A DNA stretch of 64,000 nt. Origin: Prevotella sp. P5-50 (GTDB lineage Bacteria > Bacteroidota > Bacteroidia > Bacteroidales > Bacteroidaceae). A model generated the notes under the pieces. The model had not been told where the DNA came from. It was given only the letters and a program-made list of their open reading frames with translations, and did no database searches. The DNA lies in contig NZ_NPJA01000051.1 of the NCBI RefSeq assembly GCF_002251295.1, forward strand, positions 173,482-237,481. The letters run 5' to 3'. How positions within the stretch are numbered: position 1 is the stretch's first letter; every line of letters begins with the position of its first letter. This document shows positions 59,595-64,000 of this stretch, in pieces. Made by a program: the position numbers and the translations under genes.

Positions 59595-60287
59595 CTATTG
59601 TTGTTCGACGTCAGAGGACACCACTTTCAACTGTGGTTTGTCGACATTGAAATCTTTTCTAAAAGTCACCGTAACATGCTGTTCGGCAAAGCCCATATCC
59701 TTCAGCATCGGTATTAGGATATTGGCAGCACTAAGTCGCGCCGTTTCTATAAGTCCCAGCTGGGGAATATCCTTGATGATGGCATCGCGTCCTTGCTGTT
59801 CGAGTTGCGCCAGTTCTTTATCAGCGTAGTTGCTGCGAGCCAATGACACATGTTCTTTCATGTGTTCGTGGTCTATACGGCTGCTGGTCATCACCATCTG
59901 CGGGTCTGGCAAGATTATCTCTATTCTGTCGCCATGTCGCACCACATTCTCTTTGCTGAAAGATCCAAAGTCAATGTAAGCCTTAACAGTAGCATCGATG
60001 GGGATTGCAACTTTTCGTTCAGAACCAGGTACATGAACGTCAAACTTATGTCTGAAGATAGATCCCTGCAAGCGCATCTGATCGTCTTGCGTCACTATTT
60101 TACGCACCTGAGCCTCTGCAGTATAGAGTCTGCTACATTTCTGTATCTGCATGACCATCACTCCGAGTGTATCGTTGGCAACCTGTTGCGGCTTGTTATG
60201 AGATCCGCGACAGGTTGTCATGGCCAGAATGACGAGGCCCAATATAAGCATCAGAAAGGCAGATGCGGTCTTTACTTGTTTTTTCAT
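59595..60287 (-). CDS. DUF4230 protein (paralogue of the next gene)
   Basis: A 230-residue protein with an N-terminal helix or signal anchor (ASAFLMLILGLVILAMTTC) and a periplasmic DUF4230 domain: IQKCSRLYTAEAQVRK, VPIDATVKAYIDFG-like IPIDATVKAYIDFGSFS, then IEIILPDPQMVMTSSRIDHE. The C-terminal helix ends in LIPMLKDMGFAEQHVTVTF. The Cys after TT could be a lipobox, though the anchor reading is more likely. It sits 8 bp after the nitroreductase gene and 9 bp before its paralogue, so the three appear to be one operon. Function unknown. Confidence 0.8.
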   Translation of the reverse strand: MKKQVKTASAFLMLILGLVILAMTTCRGSHNKPQQVANDTLGVMVMQIQKCSRLYTAEAQVRKIVTQDDQMRLQGSIFRHKFDVHVPGSERKVAIPIDATVKAYIDFGSFSKENVVRHGDRIEIILPDPQMVMTSSRIDHEHMKEHVSLARSNYADKELAQLEQQGRDAIIKDIPQLGLIETARLSAANILIPMLKDMGFAEQHVTVTFRKDFNVDKPQLKVVSSDVEQQ

Positions 60288-60295
60288 GAGCTATT

Positions 60296-61036
60296 TTATT
60301 CCATGAAACCCTGTTTGCGGAGCACTTCCATGAGTCCGGCAGACATCGCCTCATTATCTTTCTTCGTATAGCGAATATCGGTAAATATTTGCGCCAAAGT
60401 CTCTTTATTGTTGATTTTGCAGAAGTTTTGGTTTTCTTCCAAACTCTCTTTCAATTGATAGTATCTGTTGATGTCATCAGCCGTATAGTCGTGGTAGATC
60501 TCCCGATGGACAAAGCTATCCAAGGGCAGTCGGTCAGTCTGCTGTGGTTTTTCGGCAGGCCATCCAACGGTCAGAGTTGCCAAAGGTACTACTTGTTGCG
60601 GCAGATTGAGTGTATCGATAATTATCTGTGGCATATAGACGGTAGTTCCTAAGTAGCAGTAACCGAGTCCCTCTTCGTCCATAAGATTGCAGAGAGTCTG
60701 CGTATAGAGTAGTGCATCGATGGCTCCATTGACAAACGACAGGAAATTATTGTACCCAGGAACGGCTTTTCGCTGACGTGCCCAGACAGATGTGCGATGG
60801 AAATCGGCACAGATGGTGAGTACTACCGGCGCCTCAGTCACCATGGGTTGATTGAAATGTGCAGGTGCGAGTTTTCGTTTCATTTCGTCAGAACGAGTCA
60901 CCACAACACTATAGAGTTGTAGATTTCCCATGGTTTGTGTTCGTGCCGCCTCATTCATCAAGCGGTCGAGCAAGGCTTCTTCAACTGGTTTATCACTATA
61001 TTTGCGTATTGATGTACGGGTCAAAAGATTCTTCAT
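60296..61036 (-). CDS. nitroreductase-family FMN oxidoreductase
   Basis: A 246-residue flavoprotein of the nitroreductase family (NfsA/NfrA-like). The FMN phosphate site SIRKYSDKPV (about residues 9-18), the QTMGNLQLYSVVV segment (about 34-46), DALLYTQTLCNLMDEEGLGYCYLG (about 103-126) and LTVGWPAEKPQQTDRLP (about 154-170) are conserved. Such enzymes use NAD(P)H to reduce quinones, nitro compounds or flavin; the natural substrate is unknown. Its promoter is copy 4 of the inverted-repeat element. First gene of a likely three-gene operon with the DUF4230 pair. Confidence 0.86.
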   Translation of the reverse strand: MKNLLTRTSIRKYSDKPVEEALLDRLMNEAARTQTMGNLQLYSVVVTRSDEMKRKLAPAHFNQPMVTEAPVVLTICADFHRTSVWARQRKAVPGYNNFLSFVNGAIDALLYTQTLCNLMDEEGLGYCYLGTTVYMPQIIIDTLNLPQQVVPLATLTVGWPAEKPQQTDRLPLDSFVHREIYHDYTADDINRYYQLKESLEENQNFCKINNKETLAQIFTDIRYTKKDNEAMSAGLMEVLRKQGFME

Positions 61037-61067
61037 ATTGCATTATACATTATTAATATTATGGGAA

Positions 61068-61146
61068 CAAAGGTACGAATAAGTGAGCGGAATACAAAAA
61101 GAAATACGCAAATTTATTTTTTATTCCCGAACGAGAGTACTCTACA
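61068..61146 (-). repeat. inverted-repeat promoter element, copy 4
   Basis: Read on the minus strand it starts GAGTACTCTCGTTCGGGAAT and ends GCTCACTTATTCGTACCTTTG, the same outer blocks as copies 1-3 with a diverged A/T-rich middle. TACCTTTG (61068-61075) is the likely -7 box of the nitroreductase operon, 32 bp before its ATG. Confidence 0.78.
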
Positions 61147-61224
61147 AACATAAAAAAACGATACCGTCTGTATGTATTACAGGCGATACCGTAACAGAAT
61201 GATTGATGATATACTGTCCGTTGA

Positions 61225-63813
61225 TCAGTTGCGGAACTGCAATCCTGCACCGTTGGCGTCGATTGTGATTGGCTGTTCGCGACTGACTTCCTCGGCCAAT
61301 ATCCTTTTCGACAGGTCGTTGAGCACCAGTCGTTGGATGGCACGCTTTACAGGTCGAGCACCAAATTCGGGGTCGTATCCCTGATCGGCAAGATAGTTGA
61401 TAGCTGCATCGGTAACGCGGAGCGTAAAGCCCTGTGGTTCGAGCATCTTCTTGACCGCATTCATCTGGAGCCGAACCACGTTTGCTATTTCCGCTTTGGT
61501 AAGCGGCAAGAACATGATGGTCTCGTCGATACGGTTGAGGAACTCCGGTCTGATGGTCTTTTTCAACATATCCATCACCTGCATCTTCGTATTGGCGATG
61601 ATGCTTTCTCGGTTGGTGGCGTTGAGTTTCTCAAACTCCTGCTGGATAAACTGGCTACCCAGATTTGACGTCATGATGATGATGGTGTTCTTAAAGTTTA
61701 CCGTACGTCCTTTGTTGTCAGTAAGGCGACCGTCATCGAGCACCTGCAACAGGATGTTGAACACATCTGGGTGGGCCTTCTCTATCTCATCGAAGAGCAC
61801 CACAGAATATGGTTTGCGACGCACGGCCTCTGTCAGTTGTCCGCCCTCATCATAGCCAACATATCCCGGAGGCGCACCAATCAAGCGTGAAACGCTGAAT
61901 TTCTCTTGATATTCGCTCATATCAATACGCGTCATCATGGTTTCATCGTTGAACAGATAGTCTGCCAACGCTTTGGCGAGTTCGGTTTTACCAACACCGG
62001 TAGTACCGAGGAAGATAAACGATGCTATTGGCCGTTTAGGGTCTTGCAGACCAGCACGACTGCGGCGCACGGCATCACTCACAGCTTGAATGGCCTCATC
62101 CTGTCCGATAACCCGATGATGGAGTTCTTCCTCCAGATGGAGCAGTTTCTCACGTTCGCTCTGCATCATACGAGTTACAGGAATGCCGGTCCAACGGCTT
62201 ACCACCTCTGCAATATCGTCGGCGGTCACTTCTTCGCGCACCATAGCTTCTCCGCCTTGTGTGCTCTTGAGTTGTTCCTGAATGCGCTTGATATCATCTT
62301 CGAGCATTTTGAGTTTGCTGTATCTGATTTCAGCCACACGTTCGTAGTTACCCTCACGTTCAGCACGTTCAGCCTCCAGTTTGAGGTTTTCTATCTGCTG
62401 TTTGTCCTCTTGTATCTTGTTGACCAACGCTTTTTCTCCCTCCCATTTTGCACGATATTGTTTTTCTTGATCGCGCAACTCGGCAATATCCTTGTCGAGT
62501 TGTTGTAGTTTGGGCTGATCGTTTTCGCGTTTGATGGCTTCACGTTCAATCTCCAGTTGTTTGAGGCGTCGAGTGATTTCATCGAGTTCTTCAGGTACAG
62601 AGTCGCGCTCCATACGTAGTTTGGCTGCAGCCTCATCCATCAAGTCGATGGCTTTATCAGGCAGGAAGCGGTCACTAATGTATCGTTCGGAGAGTTTCAC
62701 GGCGGCAATACAGGCATCGTCTTGAATACGCACCTTATGGTGGTTTTCATAGCGTTCTTTTAGTCCACGCAGGATAGAAATGGCGCTGAGCTCATCTGGT
62801 TCATCTACCATGACGGTTTGAAAACGGCGTTCCAATGCCTTATCCTTCTCGAAATACTTCTGATACTCATTGAGCGTAGTAGCACCAATGGCACGCAGTT
62901 CGCCACGAGCCAATGCTGGTTTAAGGATGTTTGCTGCATCCATAGCGCCTTCGCCTCCACCTGCTCCCACGAGGGTATGTATTTCATCGATGAAAAGGAT
63001 GATGCGTCCTTCGCTCTTGGTCACTTCGTTGATGACGCTTTTGAGTCGTTCTTCAAACTCACCTTTATATTTCGCACCAGCCACCAGCGCACCCATATCG
63101 AGTGAGTAGAGTTGCTTGTCTTTCAGATTCTCAGGTACATCTCCACGTACTATACGCTGAGCCAATCCCTCTACGATAGCGGTCTTACCAGTACCTGGTT
63201 CACCTATTAATATAGGGTTGTTCTTGGTACGGCGCGATAGAATCTGCAACACGCGACGTATTTCCTCATCACGTCCAATGACAGGATCAAGTTTGCCTGA
63301 GCGTGCTTGCTCTACCAGATTTTTGGCGTATTTATCAAGACTTTGGAAATTCTCGTCACCACTCTGACTCTGCACCTTCTGTCCTTGGCGTAGCTCTTGA
63401 ATCGCAGCCCGCATGTCTTTCTCGTTGCAACCCGCATCGCGAAGAATACGGCTGGCAGTACTATTCACGGTCAACAGCGCCAACAAGATAGGTTCTACGC
63501 TAACAAATTCGTCGTCCATCTGCTTGGCAGTATCCATGGCTTTGGTGAGCACGCTATTAGCATCGTTAGACAAATAGGGCTGTCCGCCTTGTACTTTGGG
63601 CAGATGCTGAATCTCCTGATCTACGAGCATAGCTACTTGATTGGCATTGACTCCCAACTTCTGAAAGATGAAAGTCGATACGTCTTTGGCTTTCGTCAGA
63701 ATACCTTTGAGCACATGGATTGGTTCAATGGTCTGCTGCCCATTCATCTGAGCAGTATTGACGGCCTCTTGCACCACCTCTTGTGCTTTGATTGTAAACT
63801 TGTCAAATGTCAT
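61225..63813 (-). CDS. clpB: ATP-dependent disaggregase ClpB
   Basis: An 862-residue Hsp100 chaperone that, with DnaK, pulls polypeptides out of aggregates. Two Clp N-domain repeats (1-145) precede AAA module 1 with Walker A GEPGTGKT (204-211) and Walker [14 protein letters not shown] sequence, then the long coiled-coil M domain (about 400-530) that separates ClpB from ClpA/ClpC, then AAA module 2 with GTTGVGKT (about 603-610). A good ribosome site, TAGGAGGACAAG, precedes the ATG. Heat-shock control is expected from the family; no CIRCE dyad is visible in the 187 bp upstream that the window contains. Length is normal. Confidence 0.97.
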   Translation of the reverse strand: MTFDKFTIKAQEVVQEAVNTAQMNGQQTIEPIHVLKGILTKAKDVSTFIFQKLGVNANQVAMLVDQEIQHLPKVQGGQPYLSNDANSVLTKAMDTAKQMDDEFVSVEPILLALLTVNSTASRILRDAGCNEKDMRAAIQELRQGQKVQSQSGDENFQSLDKYAKNLVEQARSGKLDPVIGRDEEIRRVLQILSRRTKNNPILIGEPGTGKTAIVEGLAQRIVRGDVPENLKDKQLYSLDMGALVAGAKYKGEFEERLKSVINEVTKSEGRIILFIDEIHTLVGAGGGEGAMDAANILKPALARGELRAIGATTLNEYQKYFEKDKALERRFQTVMVDEPDELSAISILRGLKERYENHHKVRIQDDACIAAVKLSERYISDRFLPDKAIDLMDEAAAKLRMERDSVPEELDEITRRLKQLEIEREAIKRENDQPKLQQLDKDIAELRDQEKQYRAKWEGEKALVNKIQEDKQQIENLKLEAERAEREGNYERVAEIRYSKLKMLEDDIKRIQEQLKSTQGGEAMVREEVTADDIAEVVSRWTGIPVTRMMQSEREKLLHLEEELHHRVIGQDEAIQAVSDAVRRSRAGLQDPKRPIASFIFLGTTGVGKTELAKALADYLFNDETMMTRIDMSEYQEKFSVSRLIGAPPGYVGYDEGGQLTEAVRRKPYSVVLFDEIEKAHPDVFNILLQVLDDGRLTDNKGRTVNFKNTIIIMTSNLGSQFIQQEFEKLNATNRESIIANTKMQVMDMLKKTIRPEFLNRIDETIMFLPLTKAEIANVVRLQMNAVKKMLEPQGFTLRVTDAAINYLADQGYDPEFGARPVKRAIQRLVLNDLSKRILAEEVSREQPITIDANGAGLQFRN

Positions 63814-64000
63814 ATTCTTGTCCTCCTAATTATTTTTGTTTCTGTTGTTACTTGTTCACTTATCTATTATTCAACACTTGTGCCGAACTGCTTTTTGCGC
63901 CATTTAGGCAGATATTTATGCCATTTTGTCTGTATTTTAAACGCTTATACGACTTCCCGATGGTTGTTATTGCGTAACATCCTCGCATAGGCAACAATTA
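63814..64000 (-). other. clpB upstream region, window edge
   Basis: 187 bp upstream of clpB. The ribosome site is clear (AGGAGG at about 63824-63829 in minus orientation) but no unambiguous TAnnTTTG box and no operator dyad can be assigned. The region may contain a promoter of a different class, or the promoter lies close to or past the edge. Confidence 0.4.

Noticed and set aside
61150..61200. Possible terminator after clpB with two CGATACCGT copies
   Set aside because: The copies are direct, not inverted; only a 4-6 bp stem (CTGT/ACAG) can form, so I do not call it despite the T-run on the minus strand.
63860..63900. Possible sigma-54-like site CGGCAC-N5-TTGAA upstream of clpB
   Set aside because: The -12 GC is absent, and nothing else in the window suggests sigma-54 control.
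1..64000. CRISPR arrays, tRNA/rRNA genes, insertion sequences, prophage or integrase genes
   Set aside because: Looked for regularly spaced repeats, T-loop-like sequences, transposase or integrase motifs; none found. The only tandem arrays are the 22-bp, 44-bp and 88-bp repeats described.

Overview
The window looks like a chromosomal segment of a Bacteroidales bacterium, most likely Prevotella or a close relative. Evidence: SusC/SusD outer-membrane pairs, DUF4249, DUF6057, GSCFA and a MurF-alanine racemase fusion; Bacteroidetes-type promoters (TTTG, about 20 bp, then TAnnTTTG) before many genes; few strong Shine-Dalgarno sites; lipoprotein signals typical of the phylum. I see no rRNA, tRNA, CRISPR array, insertion sequence or prophage.

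Layout. 1-328: non-coding, with a cluster of GGTGGTCGA boxes. 329-3595 (minus): transporter operon (DAACS symporter, MATE pump, MgtC/SapB protein). 4097-10114 (plus): DUF4377-like lipoprotein, TonB-dependent receptor, DUF4249 lipoprotein and an MG2/plug-like protein, apparently one outer-membrane uptake operon. 10192-12546 (plus): acetyl-xylan-esterase-like hydrolase and YeiH transporter. 12676-34563 (minus): a large polysaccharide utilization locus (PUL) in three transcription units: susC-susD with its own terminator; a DUF6057 membrane protein plus a TolB-like lipoprotein with a CxxCH motif; and an eight-gene enzyme operon (GH43-GH8 fusion, GH3, a module of unknown role, GH43 arabinanase-like, a GH31 remnant, GH127, GH43-CBM6, GH97). 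Divergent from susC lies a GH36 alpha-galactosidase followed by a second MATE pump. The enzyme set suggests arabinose- and galactose-decorated xylan or arabinan as substrate; this is inference. No HTCS, SusR or ECF regulator is present in the window.

38960-41640 is a sparse region with rsmA, an HU-like DNA-binding protein, a 22-bp tandem repeat, and three small hydrophobic-peptide genes (28-32 codons) with good ribosome sites and leaders sharing the motif AGGATAAC. 41938-63813 is mostly housekeeping: flippase-like membrane protein, PepD, CorA, a DUF349 protein, TypA/BipA, LuxS-MTAN, YfhO, GSCFA, MurF-Alr, a hexuronate-type MFS transporter, two DUF4230 proteins, a nitroreductase and ClpB.

The most unusual signals are: (1) a dispersed ~80-90 bp imperfect inverted-repeat element ending in a TACCTTTG promoter box, four copies, two in tandem before typA; (2) a GH31-derived protein that has lost its whole catalytic barrel but stays in frame; (3) the small-membrane-peptide loci with repetitive purine-rich leaders and a 13-bp perfect dyad at one promoter; (4) a TonB receptor without a recognisable signal peptide; (5) two intergenic regions sharing GGTGGTCGA boxes followed by alternating purine-pyrimidine tracts.
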